This document shows positions 9,561-24,500 of a DNA stretch of 37,836 bases, piece by piece. The notes below the pieces were generated by a model that did no database searches, was not told where the DNA came from, and worked only from the letters and a program-made list of their open reading frames with translations. Numbering within the stretch: position 1 is the first letter of the stretch; each line of letters starts with the position of its first letter. Where the stretch lies: contig BRYA01000755.1 in assembly GCA_030267965.1 (NCBI GenBank), positions 6,014 to 43,849 on the forward strand, read 5' to 3'. This DNA is from Triparma columacea (lineage: Eukaryota; Sar; Bolidophyceae; Parmales; Triparmaceae). The translations under genes were made by a program, and so were the position numbers.

Positions 9561-12500
9561 TTATAAACTCTTGTTCTTATGCTTGACCTGCCCATCCTCC
9601 CCTATGGAGATGTGGGATTCAGCATGATTGTGCTTCTCAAGAATATCTAGCAAGGCGTCGTCATCGTCGTCATCATCGTCATCCACATCTATGTCGTCAA
9701 GATCCATGTTTTTCTTCTTGAGCCATTCTTGCAAGTCCACCCCGACCATACCCACTCCTGCCTCCCCGAGGTGGGTATAGTGCGGTTTCATTACGAGGGA
9801 AGCATTGAACTCAGCTTTCCTTATCTCTTGCTCTTCAGCCTTCCTTCTCTCCTCCTCCTCCTCTGCTCTTCTCCTCTCCTCCTCCTCCTCCCTCCTCCTC
9901 TCCTCCTCGACCCTCTTCCGCTCAGCATCCTTTCGGAGCCTCTCTTCCTCTTCAGCCTTCTTTTCTTCCATCTCCTCCAAGGCAATCTGCTCATCACTCT
10001 TCGATTCAATGTACACCTTGGTGGGCTTCCTTCTGAACTGCATTCCAATACCACAGAACAGCACGACGCCGCAAATCACCAACAGTGCAATCATACCAGC
10101 GCCAATACCCTCATCATCAGGCGCCACGTAAGAGAGAGCGGATGTTTTCGTGCTTTCCCACTCGTCGGGATCCTGGGCTTGAACGGCTGTCACTTCCACC
10201 TCGACGACGACGACGACTTCTATCTCGAGGACCTCAAGGGCAGCTTCCTCGACTGCGTCCGCAACCACGGTATCACTTGTTTCAACCTTCGTGGCGACCT
10301 CATCTGCTGCAGCCCTATCGTCAGTTGCGACAACGTAGTCAACCTCTACGCCCGAAGTTTCCAAAAGCCTCCATAACCAACTCAACTTCCTTCCAGCTCC
10401 GACCTCTGTCACCTCAGTGACGAGAACATCACCGTTTTCTACACCGTAGTACTCAGCCATGTCCTCCTCGAATCGAGGTACAATGGAAAGGAACTGACTT
10501 TTTGTAATTCCTGTTAACTCTGCCTTAACTTCGACGGTCATTTGCGACCCAGGAGATGTCGGGGAGAAAGTAGGAGAACCAGTCGGCGACGAAGTAGTAG
10601 GAGAACCAGTCGGCGCTGGAGTAGGGGACTCTGTAGGGCTGTTTGTAGGGGACTCGGTAGGACTTGTCGTAGGGCTGTTCGTCTTTTCTCTGCAAGCTTC
10701 CTCGTAGCACCACAGTGACGCACAGTCATCGTCCACATTGCACGCTTCCTCAAGTTGGCACCCACGGCAGCTTCCTCCGCAGTCAATGGCAGTCTCTCCA
10801 GTGTTCAAAACCCCGTCTGCACAATGATCTGGGGTAGGACTCATAGTCGGAGCTGCCGTTGGAGACGTCGTGGGAGAATCTGTTGGCGCGAAGGTTCTCT
10901 TGTCGTCGATGTCCGTAATCTTCACGTAGCATATACGAATACCACCAAGTTCGGCCCCACTAGGATTCTCGAGAAGGATTGCGAGCTGGTCGTCCACCGT
11001 GCCGTCCCAGTTTGCATCCTCCAATATCTCAATCTGCAAGGTTTTCTCCGTCTCCGAGGCAGCGAAGATAAGGGTGCCGTTGTTCGCCACGTAGTCTCCA
11101 CTTGTCTGCACATTGTTTGGGGCAGCGCCTGAGTTGTCCACCTTGAACCTCTCAGCAGTAGCGTCGCTCGTCCTGTAGCTCACCGAAATCTCTTCCGTGT
11201 CGTCACCCAACCTGACAACCTTCACAGTTGCAGTTTGGCCCTCGGTGATTGGTCCCCAGACCTTCGCCTCGAATTCGACAGTGGGCGTGACTGGAATAGA
11301 ACACGTACTCTTCTGGTTGATCACAGTCGTGCATACGAAACCAGTCTCGATTTCGCACGCAGAACTACACCCATCCCCGTCCTCCATATTGCCGTCGTCA
11401 CAACTTTCAGCTGTGCCTCTCACCGCATCTCCGCACACGTAAACAGGCTGCACAATGACAATGGCGTTGGCGGCCTGTTGGGCAGCAAAAGCCGCGGCCG
11501 CTGCCTCAGCTAAAGCGGCAGCTGCAGCGGCCTCCTTGGCAGCCTGCTCAATGAAATTCACTGGCATCACCGAGGTTGGAGCCACGCCCTTGGTCGTCTC
11601 AGTCACGCTCACTGTACCACCAACCAGATTTGATGTGTCCGCAGTCATGAGCTGCAAGTCTCCATTTATCGATATTTTTAGCAAGTCAGCTCCGTTGAGT
11701 CCGTGGAATCTAATCTTCCAGACCTTTTCTCCAGAAGTCTCAGACACCAAGAAAGTTTCAAAGGAATTCGAGGGGAACGTAAGTTCATCATCTTCGTCAG
11801 AAAAGCTCGAAGCAATGCCCGAAATAGCGGCCGAGACGTCGACTGTGGCGTCGTCCTTTGCGATGGCAGAACTGGCGCCGGAACCCTTGGCGTAAGTTTC
11901 CAATCCCGTCGTGTCCATGCTCAGGGTGAAGGAACCACTGACGGCAGATAGATCTCCCCCGTCCGCGGTCAGGGTGACTGTTTGCTCCTCGAACGTGTAG
12001 CCCGAGGGCATTGAGGCCTGGCAGACACTCTGGATAGAAAGAGAACCCGACTCAAAGTTGGTAAGTGCCGAGGCGTCAACAGTTACGAGAGGCATTTCTC
12101 CCCAGTTTCTGGGGGTTGTCTCCTCAGAAGCCAGGAATTCAATTCCGAAGAAGACGGTGTGGGCAACGGGAGCCCCAGCACTGGGAGTGGTACAGTTAGC
12201 GGCACGATATTCGGTGTAATTATCACCGTAAAGTGCGTGGACGGCGATTTCACCGATGGAACTCAATTTTGACAGAGCGTCAAAAATCTCTTCTGTGCTT
12301 GCACAAACAGGAATCTGTTCAGTCGTCTCTCCATTGAACGTCAACGTGTACAATCCACCCATTGCGGAGGCCGAGTCTTGGGTGAAGGAAACAGAATGCT
12401 TCTCCACTCCGTTCGTGCAGTCGGGAAAGTCGCTGACCTCCACCAAGCAACTTTTCCCGTCTCCGTGAGGGACACCACAAACATCCGAGCACGTGCTGTT

Positions 12501-15500
12501 GTCCCCAACAGGAACTCCACAGGCGTCGTCGCACGTCGTTCCGTTCCCTCCAGGGATTCCACAAACGTCATCAGGAAGTGTCACAGCCATGGACGTGACC
12601 TCATAACCAAGATCCAAGGACCCTGACTCGGCAGACGAGGACAAGGAATCGGCGACACCGACAAGCTCGGCAAAGGAGGCCGCCGAGCTAGTGGCCGCGG
12701 TAGTGTTCGAGTTGCCGCCTCCAACTTCAACTTGGCTTCCACTTTCGCCATCGCCGCTTTCAGCACTCTCCTCATTTGCCTGGGCGGCCTCCGCAAGAGG
12801 AACACTCGCCCCGGTCTCTGAATTGTTGAAAGTTTTCTGCCACGTTGTCTCGTTCATGGCACAAGTTTCACTGCCATTCACCCTGATAGTCACAGGAGGC
12901 ACGTCGGTCGTGTTGTAGCTGTAGGCACCAACTGTGTACCACCCGTCGTTGCACACACATTTTCCATCGACGCACTGTCCGTTCTCTCCACACACAACGC
13001 TTGCACAGGGATCATTCTCCGAAATTATGAAGCCCAGGTCAAGGCCTTCGTCGGTTGTCAGGAACCTCCTGTCATTGGCGTAGTAGTCTATGGCTTCATC
13101 GTCGTAAGGCAAGCCAGCCTTCTTGAGCAGCCACATCCTCCTCCTTCTTGAGTTCCCAGGCACAATATTCGTGATCTTGATTCTTTCAGGGTTGATCTGC
13201 AAGACCGCGGCCATGTTCGACACAAATGGATCCTCCTTGACGACCTTGTTGGGGTTGTAATTAGCCGCGTAATCGGGAGGTACCAAACTCTGGAACTCCT
13301 CGCTGATAACTACAGGATCTACGTTGTTGTCACCAAAGAAAGTCGCGAAATCAATGTTCACGCCCATGTCCACAGCCACAATGTCAAGAATCTTGATGCT
13401 CGTTCGCTTGTCACCCTTCACGACCATCGAGAACACCCTCGTGAGAGGGTGCAAGTAGGAAGTACCGTAGTCCGCTTCTAAGGTGACATCACTCTGCTTG
13501 AATGCTGGGGCTTGGAGGCGCCCTCCGTAGTAACAGTTAATGGAGGCTGCCTTCATGAACCTGAAGGAGAGAATGACTGCAGTCTCCTTCGCATGGTAGA
13601 CGGTCAAATCCTGCGACTTGATCGAGTAGTGGTGATAATCATCTTTGAACACCCCAATGTCACCAGTGAACTCCAAACGATAGGAGCCCCTGTCGGGAAC
13701 CACAAAATTGTTGGGCTGAGGCCAAGGCGTCTGGATAGCCTTCTGGAAACTGTGCATGAAGATCCAATCAGGCTCTGTGTATATCTGCAAGTTCGTCCTC
13801 TCGAGACCATCATATTTTGTGACGCCTGAACCATGAATGGTTTGAGTGGCCACACCTACGGGCCCGTAGAGGACTTCACTGCCACTAACAATTCTTTCAG
13901 GGATTTCCATGAGAATCGTTGCGAAGGACATGTTCCTACAAAGGACGACGTTGTTGTCGGCTTCACTCTGACTATTGTCCATGATAGGGTCGCAGTGTCC
14001 GTCAATCTGACTGTACATCGGCTGATAGGACGCGTCATTCCTTACAACACCCTGCCTACCTTCATCATGAGCCACTGCAAGCAGCTCCGGATACTCTCTG
14101 ATCCACCATAAACAACTCCCGGCAGCGTCTGGGTTGGTGTCCTTGTTCGGATCACTCTCCCAATTTATGCAGTCCTCTGCCATCTTGGATGGCCATTTAT
14201 TCCTGGAGTCAGACATCAGAATGTAAGGAACCTCAGGGTTGTGGTTCGGGGCAATGTTCCCGACGATGCTAGCGTCCACGTCGTAGATTCGGCACCGGGC
14301 GAAAGAGTCCGAGAGCCCCTCCTTAGTTCCAGAAAAGCCGTGGGCGAACCTTAGCCTTCCCTTTTCGGGGGTGTCACTCGCGAATTGAACATTCTGAACG
14401 ACAAGAGGTGGGCAAGTCCAGCTACCGAAGAGAACGTTGAGGCCCTTGGCGTTGTGCTTTCCAGCCCCAAGCCCGGCAATCTCATTGGAAATTGCAGCAT
14501 TCTTCCAGCCGCACTCATTGTACCCGTCGAAGCCCTCGAAGGTGGCGCCGTCAAGCATGAAGTACCCATCAGCCACGTTGCCCTTAATCATTGCATTACC
14601 TTTCTTTGACCTAGGAGTATATTGATACCCTGTGTAGTGGTGGTCCGTCCAACCAGAGAAGCCACAGACGAGCCCCCCTGTCAACAAAGGGAAGGTCCCC
14701 CTGTTGGCTCCCCACTTCTTCCCGCCATTGTGCGAACATAGATCAAAACCACTCTCCTCCCAATGTCGGCTCTTACCAATTATATGCACGTTCTTACCAG
14801 ACCTAAAAACTCTATTCTTTGCATTCGCGTCATCCATAACTGCAATCTTCGTCTCCGTTGTCCCAGCATCACGGAAGCTAGCAGGCCAGGCCATGTTCGC
14901 GTTGTAGTAGCTCAACACACCAATGCCGTTCTCTGCAACCACAATGTTCTCAGCGTCGTTAACCCCTCTTGTGGAGAAACCGACAGCGTTCTTATAGGAA
15001 TGAACTAGTCCCCCGATATGACTGCAGCCCGAGTCAAGGTAGAAGCCGATGATTGCACCCACCTGGAAGTTTCGCTCATAAACATCTTTAGAGGGGTTCT
15101 TCAACATGCATTCCCTCGCCCACTTGAGGGCAACATGTCCGTTGATCCATAGATTGTCTCGCATCACCAGCGCTCCCGTGGATTCTGAACCTCCCGAGAC
15201 AACCGTAGTGAATTCGCTGGTGCATTGTTTCCTGCAGTAGTGCCCACCGACAAAGAAGTTCCTCTCAACAGTGTGGTCAACATTCTCTGGTTTGAAGTCC
15301 TGCCCTATTCCTATTAAAATGTTGTCAGTGAAAATCAGGTTGTTCCTCCTCATGTTCGTTGTGTGCGCTCCGGTTGAACTTTGCCACCCGTCGTGAATGA
15401 TTCCACCGCCTCCAGCGTGCGGGTTCCTATCAACGATTCCCACCATCTCCACAGTTCCCTGATTCATTAAGTTGATGTGGGAATAAGCTCGGAATGTCGC

Positions 15501-18500
15501 AGGTTTGAGCATGCCAAACTGTTTCCCAAAGTTGCTCATTTCCAGGAACTTCATGTTGATTCGACCGGTTGGGAATCTCCATTGGCCGTACTTCTCATAG
15601 CCGGCCATGGTTATATCCCAGCCAAGCTTTGGCTCCGCATACGGCCCCCAAGCATAAATCGTGGCACCGTACTCAGTCTGGTAGGGGGAGAGGCCAGATA
15701 TCTGGTCCCAAAGCGAGTGAAGGCCACCCTCGAATCTTACGTTACTTGTCATCATGACAACCCGAGTCCTCATATCTAGCGTGACACCGTAACTCTGCTG
15801 CGTAAGCTGTCCAATATGATCAATCGCAAGGTCCTTGTTCAGGGTGATTGTCTTGCAGTCTAGCGAAACGGCTGTGATGAAAAAATCAGTCTCGGGGTGA
15901 CCACCATGGTCAGAGGGAGTGAGAAGGATCTCATCTCCTACTTCCCAATCGCACACCTTCTCTATCCTCGTTGTATTGTCTGGGTTTATCACTGTGACGT
16001 TCTTAAGTGGAAGGGAAGCGTCATCCAGCACGATCTGATCCGTTCCGGCCATGGCATCCTCACCAAGTATTGAATGGACGACTCTCTCCCTACCGCCGAC
16101 GTAAAGCTCGCCGTTCACGTCAATTCTCTTTCCGCAACCAAGAAAGTACCCTCTCTTCTCCCTAAACTCTTCCTCCGAGCTAAAATACGGCCTTTTATCG
16201 CAAGCCTTTCCGTGCACGTAAGGATCGCCGTGGATGGAAACCGTCAACCTCGCACCTTCATAAGGCTGCTCCGGGCTTCCAATGAAGAAATTTCCTCCTT
16301 TGATGTCCATGTGAAAGAAGTTGAGGGTGACCTCCATGGTATTGAAAGGTAGAACCGTGAGGGTGCCCCGAATTTCAATCGAATTCAAAATGGGTGTGTC
16401 CTGGTCGAGGTAGACGGTCCACGCAGACCGGATGACGACATCTGCCATTTCATGCGGGACATCAACGGTAGGATCCCCAGTCACGTTCCAACCGAGATCG
16501 TAACTCCACAAGAAGGAGTTAAGGGGCTCGGTATCACCGAACAGTTTAGGCCCAGGGCACCCCTCTTCGGCGCAGTCGTCAGCGTCCACTAACAGAGAGG
16601 TGTTTCCAGCGTACGCGAAAGTGACAGCGGAGACGTTGGTTGGGTCGAGGGTATCATAGTTGGACCTGCTTGCATGGAAGTCCAGCACATTGTCGACCCA
16701 GTCATAACCGTCATCCATATCGTAAAAGTACATGCCATGGGTCATATTCACGAGGTGAGGCTCGAAGAAACCACTCCACCAAGTGGTCATATCATCGAGC
16801 ATGAGTTGTCTGTCGCACTCAGGGCTGCTAAAGTCGTAGTTGGCCTCGAGCTCCTCCTGCCTTTCGAAGGTCTCGACATCGCACGGGAACATGAAGACAC
16901 CGATGTCGGCAAACTCACTCACATCGGAGTAATCGTTGTGCCAGGAACTCTCTGAGAAACCTCCGTCGTAAGTGTTGCTGGGCCTGCACCTGAAGTCCCT
17001 CCTGTTCGCTTGGGTCAGCTGAATGCACATACCGCTACCCCTGTTCTTGATGAAGCCGTCCTCCGTGAAGGACCACTTCTGAGAGGGAGAGTTGTCGCAC
17101 TCCTCCAGGAAGACGCCGGAGCCAGTATTGTTGCTGATTGCTTCCCCGAGATGGATTGAACCGAGGGTAGTATTCCTCTCCTGAGTCAGGCAAAGCCATG
17201 GCTGATTCACTGGCGTGATTGTCCCGTTGGCATAGAGCTCAGGTTCGAGACTTTCACCGCCAAAGAAACCATCGTCTCTCTCTGTCGTCTCTCGATTAAT
17301 GGCCAGATAGTCATAATTGAACCTCCAACGGTCTAGGCAGTCTGCACCCCAAGCGCCACAACTCTCGCTCGTTTCTAAGATCATTTCACCTGACTTGCTC
17401 CAGGATCTACCACTGTTGCACTTTTCCATCCTCACCGTACCCTTGGATGCAGTCCCATGTAAGTACTCTAGTGTGTCAACGACAAGGCAGTTTTGCTTGT
17501 ACGTGGAAGGATGTAGCTTTCCAGCACAATTAGCAGCCGTGCCACATTCGTTCAAAACATCTACATCGTAACCCGTAAGTGCCTTGGGCTTTCCGTTCCA
17601 AGGGCTAATTAGCCCACCTTCGGTCGTTCTTCCCCTGGCCTTGGCTAGGAAATCAGTCCTCTTACCAGGCTGGGGCCTCCCCATGAGCTCAGGAGCAAAG
17701 TCAGGCTGCTCTCCAGAGAAGTCGCAACCTCCCATGTAGTCAAGTCCAGCAGCGCAAGGCTCGCAGTCAGGCCTGTCAGGATTTTGGTAATCCTCGATGG
17801 TCGTACACCTCTCGTCGTCAAACTCAGATGATATGGAGTAGAGAGGCAGTTCCGGAGGGGGTGCCCAACCCTTGTTAGCAGCGTTCTCTCCACGGGAACT
17901 GTACCTGCCAGGTTTGACCCAGGACCTGAAGAGTGGGTTATCGTAGGGAGGGTTCATGCTGAGGGACAGCAGAATAGTCTCGTTCGCCTTTTGGTTCATG
18001 GAGTTGATTTCTGTAATGCCTCCCGTGACAACCTTCCAATATGTGTCCCTGAACTCAAAGAAGTAGTGGCGGTCCGTAGAGAGCAGTAGGCTGAATCCTC
18101 CCTCGGGGGCCTGCTCGAAACAGCTATGGGGCCCCTGAGGAATGACCGTGGGAGTCAGCGCGTCATATCCGGCCTTGCCATCCTCCTTATCAGTAATATC
18201 CCTCACAACCAGGTTCGGGAAGAGAAAGAATCTTTCGTAGTTGTACCACTCAGAAAAGTACACTGGCCAGAAGCTCACCCTTCTCACAGGTTTCGAACAG
18301 ATGTAGTACCAAGTTTGTTCTCCTCTCATTTTGTTGGTTTGGACGAAGGGGGCACAGTCAGGGTTGGACGCAAAGTGTGGTGCCGACGGAACGACGCGGG
18401 AATTGGCCAAACCACTTCCTCCAAGCGATCCATCGATGTCGATCAGAATTCCAGCTTGATTATGACGCCATGTCACAACCCTGTCAACATTACTGTATGA

Positions 18501-21500
18501 TACTCTTTCGAAGGACTGCTCATAGCCACCCCTGTTCTCGATACACCACGAACAGCCCCAGACGGCCGACTCATAATTCATGAAAATAACGTCCGAATAC
18601 GTAACCTGAGACCCGATTCCCGAAAGGTGCAATCCGTGGACACAACCTGTGATTGAACCAGCCTTTTCTAAGTGAGGGTCAAGCTCGCACTGCGCGTACC
18701 TCCCCCCTCCAACAATAATGTCGTCACTAAGCTCTGGAAGCCAGACCTTCTCTTCGCTGTTGCTCCTGCCTACCAAGAGCAAATTGCGGAAGGAGGAGTG
18801 CGCAAACTTGGTCTCTTTTCCGTTGATGTACGCAAATTCGATGCCGGCAATGCCATGGTCCAGGAGGCGGACTCCATCAAAGTCAACATTGACCAAGAAC
18901 TCCCCCCATACGCCCAGCTGCTTCGTCCTGAAGGCAGTAAAGTCTTCAAAGGTCGAGGTGAATGGAATGTGACTTTCTGTGGACCCTGACCCGTCAGGAC
19001 ATTTACCACAGCCGCTACCGCACACAATCGGAAAGTAATCGCTGACCTTGAGGCCGTGCCTTCCCGTAGAGTGTGCAACATTCCCCCTAAACTCGAGCAT
19101 GGGGGTGTAGGCTGGGCACATCTGTACATTGGACTCCGTGATGTGCTGTCCGCCCTGGCCATCGGGGTGGTGAAGGGACCTAAACCAGAAGCCATAGTGC
19201 GAGGATCCAGCGGCAATATTATCAACGATTCTGTTGTCAGGGTTGACGATCCAGTACGCGGCCGGGGACTGATCGACAAGCAAGAGACTCCAGATAGGTC
19301 TGACCAAGCCGACTAGATTCCCAACGATTTCATTCCTAACCTCCGTTCCGTCCTCCAGGAAAATTGCATGGCCACGAGTATCATGGACGACATTTCCGTG
19401 CACCCTCAAGTCATTTACTCCGTGCACGGCAATAGCACGATTGAAGAGGTGATGCACCGTGCAGTTTTTGACGTAAGACCAAGTAACCGACCCAACCATA
19501 TGGAAGTGGATGGGGTACTTGCCTAGTTTAAGTCCCTGGCCGGCCCTTCTTACCTCAATGTTGCTAAACCTACCGATGATTCTATTGCTTTCCGTAAGGA
19601 TCTTGTTGTCAGTGTCTCCGATACTGTTCGTGAGCACAATCTGGGCACCAAACTGATCCCTATTAGATGAGTCTGAGCCTTGAACGACAACGTTGCGGGT
19701 GAGGCAGGCAACAGGGGCGGCGTACTCAGCCACATGAATCGAACCATCATCCGAAGTCCAGCCTCCGCCCGCGTGGTAGTAGTAGAGCCCTCGATTGAGG
19801 TGAATCGTCATGCCATCCTCGGAAACCGACACAACCTTCAGTTCCTCAGTTTCCCTCATTTCCCACCCCGTGCTCCCGACAGTGATCTCATCTCCAGCCA
19901 CCCAGTCAACAGGCTGGTCAACGTGAATGCTGCTGTTTCCGTAATATGCAGGCTCACGGAGCTTCACAAAATTCTTTTTCGGCACTCCATGAAGATCCAG
20001 GACCGAGTTCCTCACGGCAATGACCTTAGCACCGTACACAGGCAACTCTAGTGTCTGGCGGTCTCCGAGCAGTGTGATGGTAGCCTTGTTCCCGGTCTCG
20101 ATACCAAAGGGCTTTTCCTCCGTCCCTACCCGTAAATACCCTGGTGATCCCTTGAAGTTTTGGGAGGGAACGGGGTCGTGCTTATTGAGGAAGAGGTAGG
20201 TGCAGTTGAGTCCAATGTCGCCGTTGGCTTCTGTATCGGCGAAATCAAGCATGCCTCCATAAATGAGGACCAAATGAAGCGGCGGAGGGGTGACATCGAG
20301 GACAATATACTGACCCTTCGTGATAACGACAGAGTCCCCGGCAGCTGGGGGATCTTCACCGCCCCAAGTTGTTTTGCTGCTCCACAAATCAACGTAGCTC
20401 CAATGGACGTTTGCAGGGTCCTCGTTGAGTGCATATCCGGATCCAGGCCAGTACAGGTCGACGGGCTGGTTCCAGGCATCCCCGGCAAAGTTCCATTTGT
20501 TGGAGAGACACGTTAAGGTGAAGTCTTTAACACCAAGGTTGCTGCAGTCTACATCGTCCCACTCGCAGAGGTGCTGGTTTCTGTAGGTCCCAATGTCATC
20601 GTACTTAGTAGCACATCGCACCCCCGCAAGGTAAACTTCCGTGTCAGGGGGGAAGGCTTCCCCTAAGGCTCCCGTCCCGTTGATCTGTACTGTCGTCCCG
20701 CCCGCGGTGGTTGCGTTGAGTCTACTGATCCCCGTCAGCCTCATGGTAGCGGCGGGGTCCCACTTGTATTCCTCCTCGAAGTCTAGGTCAACACCGATGT
20801 CGAAGAAGTCAGTGGGGTTGAAAATAACCTCTAGTGTTTCCTTGGGGTTGGCAGAGGCCATCTCTAAATTCCTTTTCCTGCTCCAGTTGGGACCGACATA
20901 ATTTGTGTTGCACTGGCCAACGAGAATATATGTTCGTTCAATCTTTCCATCAGAAGGGTCGTTTAGTATCTGATCAAAAATTGCGGACCCGCCACACTTT
21001 TTCAAGTGATTGCCTAATTTGCCCCTGTATTCCTCGGAATACTGAAGATTAGCGTAAAATGTAGAGAAAAATATGAGAATATCATCCTTATCGAAGTCAG
21101 AGACGAAATCCTCAAACTTGTCAATGTTATAGTCATCTAAGTCGCATGTTTCCCAGGCATCAACAACACGTTTGGTCACAGGGTTGTATTGGTACGCTTT
21201 GAGCGTTTTACACCCGTTATTATTCTGAGCTATTCTATGCTCGACGTGTGAGGTAGGATGCACCCAGGAGATTGAAGTTATCCACTGCTGCTCGCTGTGG
21301 TGATCTAGGAAGTCCCCATCGACGTCAGTGAACCTTTCATATCTCTGACCCTGCATACCCTGGGCAACGACCCGTACATTGGCTCCCTGCTGGTAGCGAG
21401 TATGCACACTCACAGTGGCGTTTGCGGTAAGATTGAAAAGGGGAGAGGGCGGCGACTTGCAGAAAAGACGCGACTGAGATTCCAAGCTCGGGTGCAGGTC

Positions 21501-24500
21501 TCCACCGGTGATCTCGCAAGGGTACTTCACAACTTCACCAGAGGCTGGATCATTGTACGCGAAGGAGACATCGTTGAAGAGGGGCTCCTTGTTAAACCCG
21601 TAGCCAGTAACGGTGACCGCTTGCCCGCCGCCCAAACTTCCGACCTTCGGGTGTACGTCAAGGATAGCCAAATTGTATTTGAAAATTTGAGAGTTGGCAG
21701 GACCCGCATAGCCAACACCAGACACATCCACATGGACGTTATAAACCCCGGCAGTGTTCTCAGGGATAGTCACAACAATTTGCGTTTCAGTGGAGGAGAC
21801 GACGTTGCAGTCATTGAAACCGATAAACACTGAAATGTCGGAGGTGTCAGACCCAAAGTTTTGCCCAGAAATCGTAACAGTGTCTCCTGGGAGACCATTG
21901 TCTGGACTGATGTAGCTAATGTAGGGGGAGGCGCTAAGGAAGGTATATCCGGTGATGTTGGCATGGACGAATTGCTGCTTATGGAGATTATTGTCGTCAG
22001 GAAGAGGGGAAGCGCGGAAACCGTCGATGAGTTTTGCCGACGATGGATTGATCTTCAATTCCCTAAAAGCAAATTTCTTGGGCTCACTTTCTCTCCCCCT
22101 TGCGTGCACGGTTTTAAAGACCCACATGAAATACTTGTAGACGCCGGGCGACTGGATTCTCCGGACTTCGTCAATCTCATTCATTTCGCAGTACCAGTAG
22201 TTGGTGCCCGTAGATCCAGTGTGTACTTCATCACGAGTGTCTATTGTAGTCCATGTTACCATGTCAAGCGACCCACGAAGTTCCCACTCGACCGCACAGT
22301 GGTACCAGTAGACGTTCATCGAGTAATGGGAGGCGTAAATAGCGGACGGTGACTGCCATATGATGTAGGGGTGGGTCGCAGGATCGCTGTTGGATGACAC
22401 CCACATGGTGTCAGGGTCGCCATCGAAGGCATTCGCCGCAGTCCCGGTAGACGAAACGAATGAGCCAAGAGTCATGTTGACTGCTGGGAACTTGGGATCT
22501 TTGATTGTGACAGTTGGGTTCTCAAGCTTACCGGCTTGGAAGCCGTCAACAGAGTGAGCACCTTTTAGACTAGTCTTGGCCTTTATCTCATAGAAGTTTG
22601 ACGAAATAACTTCAAACGAAAAGTCAGTATTGTCGGCATAACCCCTCATCAAATGTGTCGCATTACGAGGAGTGCAGGCGAGTTTTCTTCGCCCTTGTTC
22701 CTTCCTTTGGGAGGTCGAGATGGTGGCAGCTCTCACGAAGGAAGCGTCTTTCATGAGAAAATTGACTGCCTTGATATCTGCAGGGCTAATGGATGCAAGT
22801 TGAGCATTAGTTTCGTCTATTTCTGAGAGCCTCCTCCTAAGCTGCGGTATGAAAGGTTGCGAAAGGCTGACCCTTGAAGAGTCAAGCTTTCGAAAACCGG
22901 TGTTGCTGTAACTGTAGCTGTAGCTGTAGCTGTAGCTGTAGCTGTAGCTACTGTCGTCTTCAACGCTTTCGCCAGCATCAACACTGTAGCTATAGCTGTA
23001 GCTGTAGCTGTAGCTATAGCTATTACTGCTGCTGGAGATGGTGGGGGCGCTGGTGGGGGCACTAGTAGGAGAATCGGTAGTGATCACATTGTAGTAATCA
23101 CCAAATTCCATTAAGCTTGTTCCCTGCGCACCATCGGGGGCACTAGTCTCGTTCAAATCGACGAAACTGGTTGGTGACTTAGATCCTGTCCACCCCCCTG
23201 CACTGTCAAAAATACTATTGTAGCAGTTAGCAATCTCGTACATGCCCGTCTTAAAGTAGTCGGGGTACCCCCCCCCCCACTCAATGTCGTAGCTGACATC
23301 ATAAGCATGAAAGTCACAAAGGTACGAAGCCATGTACTGAAACACAATGTAGTCACCCTTTCTCGCATTCGCAATGACTGCAGAATTTTGAGGGGTAAGC
23401 GTGGACTCTGCTCTATCCATGTCCTTGGGCAGTGTCCCAGCAATAGACACGCCGGGCTGGATCAAAGTGCCGTTCCTATACAGGCTGATAAACATGTCTC
23501 CGTCCCGTTGCAAGACTTCGTTTTCATTTTCATCTTCATACGTCTCCCACCCGTTCGTATTATCTCTCCAATAAGCAGAGAAATGGAAGGAAGAAACGAA
23601 AGTACCCTCAACCTCAATGGCGGTGTACGTTTGAAGCTCGCCAGAACAATCATTATTAATAAAGATATCGGGTAAATTCACAGACACGGGTGCGAGGGGC
23701 TGGTTGTAGTTTGTAAACCAGGTGGAGGAGGCGCTCACGTCAGGGCTCTCACTTGAGGTTTCCCACAGTGACGAGTTGAAACCAGCGGCGTCAAACCAAG
23801 GCTCATCGAAAGCAGCACCTAGGAGGCACTGGTCCCAATTTTCAGTCTTGGAGGGAGCGCCCGAGCACGTAGAGGACGAGTACACTGATACAACAGGAGA
23901 GCCGAAGGAGCACGTTGCCTTCAGGTACGAGGGAGCCCCCGAACCATTATCAATGGGCTCGCACGAGTCGAAGGGGAGCATCCCCAGGAAGCTGTTCGAG
24001 AACTTCTGCGTGAAGGTTGCAAGATCTTCACTGCAAAGGTGGTTCTCTTCATCAGGGCTCGAAAACTCTGCAAAGCGACTGCTCCCATCGGAATCACATG
24101 TGACCTTGAAATAAGTATCGTTGTGGTACGTTGTCGTATAGTTCTTGTAGCAGAAAGTCATAATCTCCTCTTCCAGAGGCTTGAGGTCCAAGAGATGATC
24201 AAAGAGATGGATATCAACATTGATATCGTCAGAAGCGTCGCACTCCTCAGTTGCATCGAACCCGTACCCCGAGATTGTAATGACCTGACCTCCGTAAATG
24301 CTCCCGGAGGATGGAGAAATGGATTGGACTGCAGCTTCGTAGGTGAAGTAAACGTGGTTTGATGAGTATGGTTCACCACGCACAATGCTGCGGCCATCGT
24401 GGGTGAGGACAGTGACTGGATACGCACCACCAGCGTGCTTAGGAATATCACAAACGTACTGCTCTGTGCTGCTCGATGTGCTGCTTAAAGATTCAACTCC

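Noticed and set aside
22905..23025. Regularly spaced repeats resembling a CRISPR array
   Set aside because: The repeat is a 6-nt coding simple repeat in frame with Ser-Tyr codons; there are no unique spacers, and the genome is eukaryotic.
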